From assembly GCF_014633365.1 (NCBI RefSeq), contig NC_068341.1:44968044-45032043 (forward strand): a stretch of DNA of 64,000 nt. Reading direction: 5' to 3'. Positions 43,501 to 55,500 of the stretch are shown in pieces. The position numbers and the translations under genes are program-made. Within the stretch, counting starts at the first letter, position 1. Each line of letters starts with the position of its first letter. The notes under the pieces are model-generated. The model saw only the letters and a program-made list of their open reading frames with translations, was not told the origin of the DNA and made no database searches. This DNA comes from Diospyros lotus. Lineage: Eukaryota; Streptophyta; Magnoliopsida; Ericales; Ebenaceae.

Positions 43501-46500
43501 GAATTTTAGAGAATGGGAGAGGGAAATCAGAAAGAATTGAGAGAGAAATGAAAAATTGAGAGAGAATTCAATAGAATAGTGATAATATTTCTCAATGATG
43601 CTCGAGTGGGAGAGAGAGTATCCAAATATAGCTAGGATTCTTTCCTCACGTGCTGTAACGATCACAGCTATAGGGAATATACAAGCTTGTCATAGCAGCA
43701 ACAAATTCTGTACTACTCCCTCAGCAGCTAACTAACTCTATTTATATCCTTTCTTATTTAGTCCCTCTATTACATTTAATTGCAAAACTACCCTTATCCC
43801 TACGGTACATGACATTATCACAACCAGGCCCAATAGAATCCTATTTTGTGTCTAGTTTTATTAGTGGATTGAAGGATGAGCTGCGACCGATGGTTAAGAT
43901 GATGCCATCATTGGTGAAACAAGTAGTGGAGAAATACTGGCTGCAAGAATTGACTCTAGAGGCAATATTCAAGAAGAATAAGATGTGGACGAAGCCTAAC
44001 ATGATCGAAAATCCACAATTTGTGGGTAACTTCAAGGCTGCAGCCATGGGTGCAAGTCAAGGAGGGATCAAGAATTCCACAATTCAAGGGGCAAATAAGA
44101 ATCAGACTATAGAACAAAGGAGACAACTTGGACTATGTTTTAAATGTGGGGAGAAGTCAATCCAGGGCATTAACGTAGGAGGCAATTGCTGAAAATAGAA
44201 GGATCTGATAAAAAGGATGAAGAAGAAGAGGAAAGAATGGAAGAAGAAGTAACTGAAGTGAATATAGAGGAGACACAAGGGGATGGATAAGGAGAGATTT
44301 CTTTTCATGAGCTGAAGGGGAGTCCAACTGGGGAAAATCATTAAAGTGAAAGGGTAGGTAGGAAAAAGAAGATTGATAGTCCTGATAGATAGTGGCAGCA
44401 CTTTTAGCTTTTTGAATAAGGCTACTGCTGTAGGTCTCAAGTGTGAATTTTTTGAAATTGGGAGCACTGTCAGTCCACTAAATCACCCAATAAAACAAAA
44501 AATCTATTCACTTGGACACTATCTCACCGATTAAACATACAACAGAAACAGAAATTAAAAGTATTAACAAAAGACAAAGAGAGAACAATCAAACCACATG
44601 AAAACACCGAGACTTTATCCTGGTTTGAACCGGTTTTCACCAGTCTTACATCCAGCCTTCAAAGAGAGCAATCCACTATAAATCTTGATGAAGAACAGTA
44701 CAAGCAATCACTCTCGCACATTCCCTCAACACTCACTGATACCCTCAAGAACCCTCAATGTAGATTACAAAGCTTTCTCTACCTCTTATGCCTAACAATT
44801 CAGCACTCAAGCCTCAATGAGATCGATCAGAGTTTAGTACCCAACATACTACCTATCGCCTCTTATTTATAGACATAAGAGGTGTTAGTTACAAGGGGTG
44901 AAAATAACCGAAATACAATACCCTAACTACCCCTCACATAAATACACGCAATTAGCCCTTTTATTCCTAATTTGCCACTGTTGAGTATTCACACTAATAT
45001 GCCCGAGATCTTCTACTCAATGCAAAACTTGAATAACAATTCTCCACCATTTTGCTTTGAGTTTCTGCCTGAAACCTGCATTCATCAAGCTGCTCATCAT
45101 CTGGACCCGCATGAAAACTAATCATTTACATAAGATAACGTGGAAGAGTCTTAAATAATGGTGTAGTTTAGCCATAGGTACTACTTTAGTGAATATATCG
45201 GCTGCATCATCATCGCCAACCACCTTTACTAGGTCTACTTACTTTCTCTTAAGGATCTCCCTAATAAAATGGTACCTCACATCAATATGGTTAGTTCTTT
45301 CATGGCGAGCTTGATTCTTAGCTAAATGAATAGCACTTTGGCTATCACACATTAGAGTAGCCTTTATACTTTTCTCTAAGAGTTCACCTACTATACCTTT
45401 CAACCATAAGGCTTCTTTTATAGTTTCTGTAACGGCTATATATTCAGCCTCAGTGGTAGAGAGAGCCACTACAGATTGTAAATTTGTTTTCCAGCTAATG
45501 GTTGAATTTCATAGCTTAAACACAAATCCTGTAGAGGATCTCCTCTTATCTATATCCATTGCATAATCAGCGTCAGTAAATCCTAGAATATTAGGCTCTT
45601 CATTTAAACTAGCTCTACCATAAACTAAAGCCATATTGATTGTTCCTTTTAAGTACCTAAATATCCACTTAACAGCAGTCCAATGGTTTTTCCCTGGATT
45701 AACCATAAACCTGCTAGCCACACTCATAGCATGGGCTAGATCCAACCTTGTACACACCATATAGTACATAAGACTACCAACAGCACTAGAGTAGGGAATA
45801 TTCTTCTTCTCTCTCATGCTCTCTTTGTCACTCGGTGATTGACTGCGGGACAACTTAAAATGCTAAGCAAAAGGAACATTGACTTCCTTTGCCTTCAGCA
45901 TATGAAACTTTCTAGTGAGCTTTTTGAGATAGGTCTTTTGAGAAAGCTGGACCTTCCTAAGCTGTCTATTCCTAGCTATTTTAATAAGTAAGATCTTCCT
46001 TGTCTCTCCTAATTCCTTCATTTCAAAAACTTAATTTAATTACAATTTTAAACTTTGGATTTCTCCATGTGATTGACTAGCAATCAACATGTCATCCACA
46101 TAAAGAAGGAGATATATAGAAGTCTTAGAGGAAACATGTCTAAAATGAACACAACTATCAAAGTTACTTCTCTTGAACCCTTGACACAACATGAATGTGT
46201 CAAATTTCTTGTACCATTGTCTAGGGGATTGCTTAAGTCCATACAAGGACTTTTTCAACAAGCAAACTTGTTTTTCCTTTCCCCTAACTTCAAATCCTCT
46301 TGGCTGATCCATCAGAATATCTTCTTCTAATTCACCATGGAGGAAAGCAGTGGTCACATCCATCTACTCTAGGATAAGATCTAAATGAGCAGTTATAGCA
46401 AGTAAAATCCTTATAGAAGTGTGTCTTACCACCGGGGAGAACACTTCATTAAAATCCACTCCTTCCACTTGAGTGAATCCTCTTGCTACTAATCTGACCT

Positions 46501-49500
46501 TATACCTAGGTTTTGATTCATTACCTGCTCCATCCTTGATCTTATACAACCATTTGCAACCTACCACCCTTTTACCCAAGGGTTTATCGACAAGGGTCCT
46601 AGTTTTCTTCTTTCTTAAACAATCCATTTCAGATTCCATGGCTGCAAGCCATTTCTTTGAATCTTTGGATCTCATAGCTTCTTCATAAGAAGAAGGCTCA
46701 TCCCCAGCTATCTCTAATGCACTTGAAAGTGCATATTCCACTAAGTCTGAGTATCCAAACCTTGATGGAGGTATTACTACTCTCCTTTGTCTATCTCTAG
46801 CTACATTATACCTATCTAAACTAGGGCTGCTGTCTGATCTAGAAGAACCAGCACTGTCAGTATGCTGGTTTCCATCATAACTAAAAGAATCATCAAAGTC
46901 TGATTGCTGCAAGTTATCTGAACTAGAGGATCTTAAATCTGCACTGTGCTGACCTACTGCTAAGTCCATAGGACTATCATAAGCAGCGTCATCCAAGTCT
47001 CAGCTGTCACTAGTAGCATCATGACTGCTGCTGGCAGTATCCTGACTGCCACTTGTTGCCTCATAACCAACTCTTACAGCATCATGACTGTTACTAGTAA
47101 CATTATAATCAAGCTGTTTCTGAACAGCTTCTTTTGCCTTTCCTAGCTCATCCTCTATCTGACCATTATCCAAGAAAGAATTTTCTTTAAAGACTACATC
47201 CCTACTAATAATATTCTTTGGCATATCTTCTTCCAAACACCAAAGTTTGTATCCCTTGACCCCTATAGGATAACCTATAAATAGGCAACGTTTGGCCCTA
47301 GGTTCTAACTTGCCTTGTTTTACATGAGCATAGGCAATACATCCAAACACCTTTATGTGCTCAAGGCTTGGCTTATGACCTTTCCACATCTCATAGGGTG
47401 TTTTAAAATCTATAGCTGCCGAGGGGGACCAATTTATCAAATAAGCAGCTGTAGTTAGGGCTTCTCCCCAAAAGGATTTTGGTAATCTAGCATGTTTCAG
47501 CATGCATCTTACCCTCTCTAAGAGTGTTCTATTCATCCTTTCGGCCAAGCCATTTTGCCTAGGACTTCCGGGGACTGTTAGGTGTCTCACTATGCCATTT
47601 TAACTACACATGGAAAAATCTTTACTACGATATTCAAGCCCATTATCTGTCTTAATTATTTTTATTTTCTTACCCATTTGATTTTCTATCATGAGTTTCC
47701 ATGTTTTAAACACTTCAAAAGTTTGATCTTTTGATTTTAAAACAAAAACCCAAACCATCCTAGAGAAATCATCTATTATGGATAAGAAATATCTTGCTCC
47801 TCCATGTGTCAAGGATTGACTAGGGCTCCATAAATCCGAATGGATATAATCCAATGGGGCTTGAGATGAGTGGGTGACTTTCTTAGGGAATTTGATTTTT
47901 ATAGACTTTCCTAGAATGCAGGTTTCACAGTTGTCTAATGCTGTAAATTTCTCAGCACTTAAAATTCCTTGATTAGATAACTCCTTAAGGCCTTGATCAC
48001 TTATATGGGCCATCCTAAAGTGCCATAAGCTAGACTGATCACTACAGTTGGCTTCTCCTAAGGCTGCATCACCACTCAAAGTGGATGCCTGCAGCACATA
48101 AATGCCATTCTTAAGGACAACCTTCATACACACTAAGGACCCTCTCAATACCTTAAGCATTCCACTATCTCCCTTATAGGAGTAGCCATTCTTATCGAAT
48201 TCTCCAAGTGATATTAAGTTCCTTTTAAATCAGGAACATACCTTACATTAGTTAAAATTTTAACTAATCCATCATGCATCCTAAGTCTAATATTTCCAAT
48301 TCTCACTATTCCACACTCATGGTTGTTTCCTAGAAGTACTCTTGCCTCCACCAATTTCCTTATAGTCTAGCAACCATTCTTTGTGAGGAGTCACATGAAA
48401 TGAACACCCCGAATCAAGCACCCACACATCCTTCTTATCCTTACTAGACACTACTAATGCATCAGCGCTATCATAGTTACAAATGGAGTTTGAAAATTCT
48501 GGACTGGACTTGTCAGGGTAATCTTTCTTCCTCTTGGGACAGTGCTTCTTTATATGCCCTTCCTCATGGCAATAGAAGCACTTGATCACTTTATTGCCAT
48601 TTCTAGACTTTGTCTGAGACCTATTTTTCTGTCTGGTGTCTTTCTTTTCTGATCTAAACTTCACTGCTAGAACATCACCAGCAGTCTTTTTAGCATCTAC
48701 TTTCTGTTGTAATTCCTTAGAATTCAAAGCCCCTATAACATCATCTAGAGCCAATTTGTCTCTACCATGTTTCAAGATGTCAACAAAGGTCTCGTATGAT
48801 TTTGGCAATGAGTGCAATAAGACCAATGCCTTATCCTCATCATCATATTTAATATCAATATTTTCAAGATCTAAACATAGTTTATGTTATGATTAGGAGC
48901 ACTTAGAAACTCAATTCAAGATACTAGATTGCAATCTCTCTCCACTCCTCACCCAGAAATCAACCCACAACAAATTATATAAAACTGGAAATGAAAAACA
49001 ACAAAGAAATTAAAGTAAAAGAGCAATCAAACCAAACAATAGGTGCTGATTTATCCTGGTTCGGATTGCAATAAGCAATCCTACATCTAGCCTTGATCCC
49101 GAGAGCCAAATCCACTAGAAACCGATGAACAAGATTACAAGAACTCTCATTCTCTCTCTCACACAAGTTCACTGCCCTCTATACAAGAGAATACCAAGAC
49201 AAACTTTCCCTCTAAGCTTTTCTCTCTCTCGGCAGTATCACTTGCATTCAGAGAAAATAATAGAATGATTGTTATGTCCGACTTTCAGCCCACTCGCCTC
49301 CTATTTATAAACCATAGGGGCGGTAATTATACGCCTAACTATTTTGCCTATACAAAAGACTAAAATATCCCTCGTAATATAACATCTAAGTTAACTAATC
49401 TAACTTAGAAAAAATCTAGCCTCACATCATCTTCATTCTAACAGGTTCTATTCTTCATCTTCTTGAAATAATTCTCCATGCAAAAACCCGACAGTTTATT

Positions 49501-52500
49501 AAAACTATCAATGTGATCTTGTAACTTTTGACTTTCAACCATCTTGAATGAAAAGAACTTTGTTTTCAAATATAATCCGGTAGAAAGAGTTTTAGTCATC
49601 TGGAGTGTCTCTGGCCTATTCCAAAGATCTTCTGCAGTTGTTATCTTTGACACCTCCCGCAATACTTTGTCTCCAAGGCTAAGGATTAAAGTGTTAAAAT
49701 GCTTTATTGTTGATTTCCTTTCTCTTTTCACATATTTCTCTTTTCTGTTCTTCAGAGAGAAACTCGGGTATCTTCTTTTCAGCCTCTAAGGCTTCATCTA
49801 GACCCAGGTTTCCCAATAAGGTCCTCATCTTCATCTTCCATAGGCTAAAATAGTTTTGGCCATCAAATTTCTCAACATCATACCATGCGACAGAGGCTGT
49901 AGAAGCGGTATGTGTCAAATTCTAATGAATCTTGAAGGTTCTTGATGAGAGACTCGGCTATGATTCCAAATTTGTTGAGATTGGGAGCATTGTTGGTCCA
50001 CTAAATCACCCAATAAAACAAGAAATCTATTAACTCGGACACTTTCTCACCGATTAAAGATACAACATAAACAGAAATTAAAAATATTAACAAATGACTA
50101 AGATAGAACATTCAAACCACATAAAAACATCAAGATTTTATCCTGGTTCGAATCGGTTTTCACCAGTCCTACATCCAGCCTTTAGAGAGAGCAATCCACT
50201 ATAAATCTTGATGAAGAACAATACAAGCAATCACTCTCGCACATCCCCACAACACTCACTGATACCCTCAAGAACCATTACTGCAGATTACAAAGCTTTC
50301 TCTAACTTTTCTCTAAGAGTCCAGCACTCAAGCCTCGATGAGATCGATTAGGTTTCAGTACCTGACATACTACCTATCTCCTCTTATTTATAAACATAAG
50401 GGGTGTTAGTTACAAGGGGTGAAAATAACCGGAATACAATACCCTAATTACCCCTCACATAAATACATGCAATTAGCCATTTTATTCCTAATTTGCCACT
50501 GTCGGGTATTCACACTAATATGCCTGAGATCTTCTACTCAATGCAAAACTTGAATAACATAATTGATAGAAACAAACCCTCTCTCTCGGTGACGGTGGAA
50601 AAATGGGAATATGATGTATGTTGGTCCCTTGGCCACTCAAGAGAGGGGCGGGGGGGGGGGGGGGGGGGGGGGTTGAATTGAGTGATTAAAAATTTGATCG
50701 AATTTTTAGGGAAAACTTTTGAAGGATGAAAACTCTTGAAGGATGACTTTATGAAAAATATGTTTGTACAAGTATGTATAGATGAGATTGATATTTGTAT
50801 AGATTATGCCACAAGAAAAACAAGTAATGAAAGAATGAGACAAGACATAATTTATAGTGGTTCGGTGTTTCACACACACCTACACCATTCTCCCAAGGTC
50901 TAGCCACCCTTGGGGTTCCACTAAATCCAAACACACTAATGAGTTTGTTTTCACCTTGGCTCACATTGGAAACTAAATACACACCTAGATTTTGAGGGTT
51001 CTAGGTAACCAAACAATCCACAACAATGAGTTCAATGAATACAATTTTTTTTCCACACTTGCACACAAATAGAACAATAATACAAGGCAATGTAATAGAA
51101 ATAAATGATGAACCTCAGTTCAATGGAGAGCAAAATGGATTTGACTTTGAGGAGCCTTCTTCTCTAATTGCCTTGTGGCTCTTGATGGATTGACAATGAA
51201 GTTTGAGAGCCTTGGATTATTTGGAATGTGTTAGAGAGCTTTTTGAGAGTTGGATTTCACTTTAGATATTCAGGAGAGCAAAACTTGTCTTTATCTCGTG
51301 CTTCTCTTATTTTTAGGCAACTTTGGAAGACTTGCATAACGTTTAAAAATCTGATCGTTGGACTCAGACAATCGACTGTCCTAAAGCCATGGTCGACTGT
51401 CACTTGAACTGGAGTAAACTTTTAGGGAGCGGGAGTTGATTATCCAAGAGAGGCTTTTGGCTATGTTGACTCTGCATAACATGCTCTTAGCTATGTTGAC
51501 TTTGGCTTTACCATAGTCAATTGGCAGGTTAGGAGTCGACTCTTGGTTTAGATTTTAGAAAAACCTACATAAATATATCCTTGATTTGCTAGAAAATAAT
51601 TTCTATGGAAAATAACACTTTTTATAACAAGTATAATATGAGAAAATATTTTATAATTTGAACGGAAATAATTAAGGGTTACAATTAATACATATGTTCA
51701 AAATATTATTTTTGTTAATCATCGAAAATAATTTCTATGGAATATAACACTTTTGATAACAAGTATAATATTAGAAAATATTTTATAATTTGAACGGAAA
51801 TAATTAAGGGTTACAATTAATACATATGTTCAAAATATTATTTTTGTTAATCATCAAAACTTGATTAGAGAGTGAATGGAGCAAATTGGCTCAACAATGT
51901 ACAGCTATCACAAGTCCCTTGATTTCAAGTGGTTGATGTAAGGGGTGGAGTTCATGGCTGACTTTTTTTGAGGGTATTGGAATTAGGGCAATGTAACATT
52001 GTTTTGTGGGTCGATTGGATGGGAACTGTAAGTCCATTAAACTTTGACTTCAACCAGTTGGAAGTGACGGTTGAAATTGAAGTTGGAAGTTACGGTTGAA
52101 ATTGAAGGGAAAAAGCTGACCTTGGTGGGCAGCCTAGAATAGGGTGAGTGCAAGATGATTTCTGGGAAAAAAACTATAGAAGCTGATGGAGAAGAAAGGG
52201 GGGCAGATTTCCCAATTGTATTCCACACAAGCGGTGAAATGGGAGGAACAAGGAGCGGAGATGGAGGATTAGTAGGCGAATTCCGGGCCAGCAATCATCC
52301 AACTCCTCATTGAGCTAAATACTTGTGATAACTTGCACTTATTGTTGATTGAATTTAAGGACTTATTCATGGAACCCAAGTCCTTACCACCCTTAGTTGT
52401 TGTTAGGACTGTCAAACGAAGACCAACCCAAAGAGAATTTCCACTCAAATTCTTGCACACTCACATAACTTAGAAACCAAATAAGAAAACAGACAAAACA

Positions 52501-55500
52501 GAATGAAAATTGAAATTGTAGAAAGATAAAACAAACCAACAAAGAGTCGAGATTTATCCTGGTTCGGAATGCCTTTGGCAAACCTACATTCAGCAGTCAA
52601 CACCCACACACAGAGCAACCTTTTATTTAGGATGAAACCGATTAGTACATCAAGCCTCTGAACCCTCATCTATATCCTCGAGTACATACACACATTCTCT
52701 CAAGAATACACAAGACTAAACTCAGCCTTTCTTTTCTCAAGAATGAAAAACCAGCACTCAATCATAGACAAAATAGAAGCTCTCCCTTGGAATGATCCTC
52801 GACTGCCTCCTCTGCCCTCTTATTTATAGAAAGGGCGAACATCCCAATATAACTAACTACTATTCGGATATTACAATTAGGCCCCCTAAAATACTAAGTA
52901 ATTACACTTGCTATTTTAACCCTAATTGATCTAATCTTCCAGTTCCAGCCAATGAATCTCTAATACTTTACTGATCTTCTACCACATAAATCCTAAGCAA
53001 ACACAACCCCCCCCCCCAGACCTTTTAACCATTCGATACACATTAAAACTAATATTGAATCTGTTAATATGTAATCTTACTGCTATGCACCTATACAAAA
53101 AATTGAAATCGAAAAGCAAGTCAAGGAAATGCTAGCTAATTCCATTATCCAACCTGGTCAAAGTCCCTATGCCTCACCAGTGCTCCTTGTAAAAAAAAAA
53201 AGGATGACACTTGGCGATTCTGTGTGGATTATAGATAGCTTGCTTCTATCACTATTAAGGATAAATTTCCCATGCCTATTATTGAGGACTTCTTCGACGA
53301 TTTATCCGATGCTACCATTTTTTCTAAATTGGACCTTAGAGCCGAATACCATCAAATAAGGATGAAACCCTCAAATATACCAAAAATAGCCTTCCGAACA
53401 CACCAAGGGCTATATGTGTTCACTGTCATGCCTTTCGAACTCACTAATGCCCCGACTACTTTTCAAGCCTTAATGAACCAAAATTTCAGTCCTTATCTAT
53501 GAAAATTCATACTTGTTTTCTTTGACGATATACTTTTGTACAACCCTAACTTTGAGTAACATTTATACCACCTAAGAACAGCCTTTGAAGTCCTTAGATT
53601 TAATCAATTGTATGTCAAGTTGTCCAAGTGTACTTTTGCCAAAGGGCAGGTGGAATATTTGGGCCATACCATTTCAGGAAGGGGAGTAAACACTGATCCA
53701 TAGAAAATAGAAGCTATGGTGAGATGGCCTAGACCTACAATAGTCAAGGAGCTTAGGGGTTTTTTGGGATTGACTGGATATTATAGAAAGTTTATTAAAC
53801 ATTATGGGGTGATAAGTAAGCCTTTGATTGAGCTTCTTAGGAAGGATAACTTCCATTGGAACCCTAAAGCTGAGGTAGCCTTCAGGGCCCTCAAGAAGGC
53901 TATGACCCAAGCATCGGTTTTGGCATTGATCAATTTTTCCATGCCCTTCGCTGTGGAGGTTAATGCATGTGACAGCGGAGTGGGAGCTATACTTATGCAA
54001 GAAGGAAGACCTTTGGCTTATATCGACCAAGGCTTGGCTCCCAAACACTTAGGGTTGAGTGTCTATGATAAGTAGTTGATTGTTGTTTTAGTGGTTGTGG
54101 ATAGATGGTGACATCATTTAGAGGGCAACCCCTTTGTGATTAAGATAGACCGTGAAAGTCTCCAATTCTTGCTTCAACAAAGATTTTATACTCATTTGCA
54201 AAGGAAAGGTGTCTCCAAACTACTTGGGTTGGATTACGCAATCCAATACCGAAAAGGAAAAGAAAATTTGGTGGCGGATGCCCTATCTAGAAGAGAAGAA
54301 AAATGCACTTGTCAGGCCATCATGGTTGTAGTACGAGATTGGGTTAAAGATATTGTGGGGAGTTATGAGAAGACATATTAGTTGCAGAGGCTAATAGCTC
54401 AATTGGCTGTCTAGCCCGATGATTCATACGTATATACCCTCTCTAATGGGGCGATCAAGTTTAAAGGGAGGTTAGTTGTGGGGGATGATGAGCGGTTGAA
54501 GAATAACATTATGCAAGCACTATGTTGTTCACCTTTGGGAGGCCATTCAGGGGTGAGAGCAACCTATTACAGAGTAAGGCAACTATTTTAGTGGCCTGGA
54601 TAGAAGAGGGATGTCGTGAAATATGTGCCAGCATGTAAGATATGCCGGCGTTGTAAACATGAACAGGTAGCTTCTCCAGGGTTATTGCAGCCATTGCCCA
54701 TACCGGATCAAGCATGGGAGGGAATCTCTATGGATTTCATTGAGGGTTTACCAAAATCGGAGGGAAAAGATGTAATTTTGGTAGTAGTGGATATGCTGAC
54801 CAAATTCGCTCATTTTCTCAGCCTAATCCACCATTTCTCAGCTCAAGAAGTGGCACGGTTGTTCTTAGATTCAGTGGTGAAGATTCATGGAGTCCCTAAG
54901 ACCATTGTGTCGAATAGGGATAAAGTTTTTACCAGTACCTTTTGGCAGGAGTTGTTTAGGAGTTTGGGAGTCGGGCTGCAGCATATCACCTAGAAACTAA
55001 TGGCCAAACGGAACGGGTTTATCAATGCCTTGAGGCATACTTGTGGTGCATCTGTTTTACTAAGCTCGGGAGTTGGAATAAGTGGTTGTCTCTAGCACAA
55101 TGATGGTACAATTCTAGGCACCATATTGTTATTAAAAGGACTCCTTTTGAGGCAACATTTAGTTACAACCCACCCCTACTATTGACTATTCCTAATTCCC
55201 CAACTACTATGACAGAAGTGGAGCATTATCTACAGCAAAGACATGAGGTTCTAACAGTCTTAAAAAGGGAATTAGTTGTAGCTCGGAACCGGATGATACA
55301 GAGTGCTAGTAGGAGGAGTGCAAGGACGTTTGCTGTGGGCACAACATGGGACGTTTGCTGTGGGCCCCCTACGACAAAGGAACTTGAAGGTGCCATTGTG
55401 GACAAGAGGGTAATTTACCAGGGCACAACACCAATTATACAAGCTTTGGTAAGGTGGTCACACCTACAATTGACTCATACAGCAGGGGAGTACTTGTCGG

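Larger units (their letters stand above)
38416..43814 (-). mobile_element. Gypsy-C: complete chromovirus-like element with TTATC duplication
   Basis: 5,399 bp, minus strand: 5' LTR 43476-43814, primer site, gag, pol, chromodomain and 3' LTR 38416-38774. Perfect TTATC target duplications lie at 38411-38415 and 43815-43819. It is the best preserved element of the window and sits inside the gag of Gypsy-B, so it came later. A size of 5.4 kb, short LTRs and a chromodomain fit the Reina group (inference). Frameshifts remain in gag and RT. Confidence 0.9.
44450..50559 (-). mobile_element. Copia-D: Ty1/copia element (Tork-like), in Gypsy-B protease
   Basis: 6.1 kb on the minus strand: 5' LTR 49966-50559, gag 48317-49918, pol 45239-48160 and on, 3' LTR 44450-45047. 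Flanks GAATT (44445-44449) and TAATT (50560-50564) match at four of five bases. The order protease, integrase, RT, RNase H is that of copia. RNase H wording ([23 protein letters not shown]) is like Tnt1/Tork, from memory. A solo LTR sits in its gag. Confidence 0.88.
50619..51896. repeat. 1.28-kb solo LTR with ATGTA duplication
   Basis: The block starts TGTTGGTCCC and ends GGCTCAACA. ATGTA flanks it on both sides (50614-50618 and 51897-51901). It holds a long G run near its left end and a 132-bp tandem duplication near its right end. The left-end wording (GGTCCC, CTCAAGAGAGGGG, TTGAATTG) is of a type common in plant copia LTRs, from memory. Confidence 0.88.
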
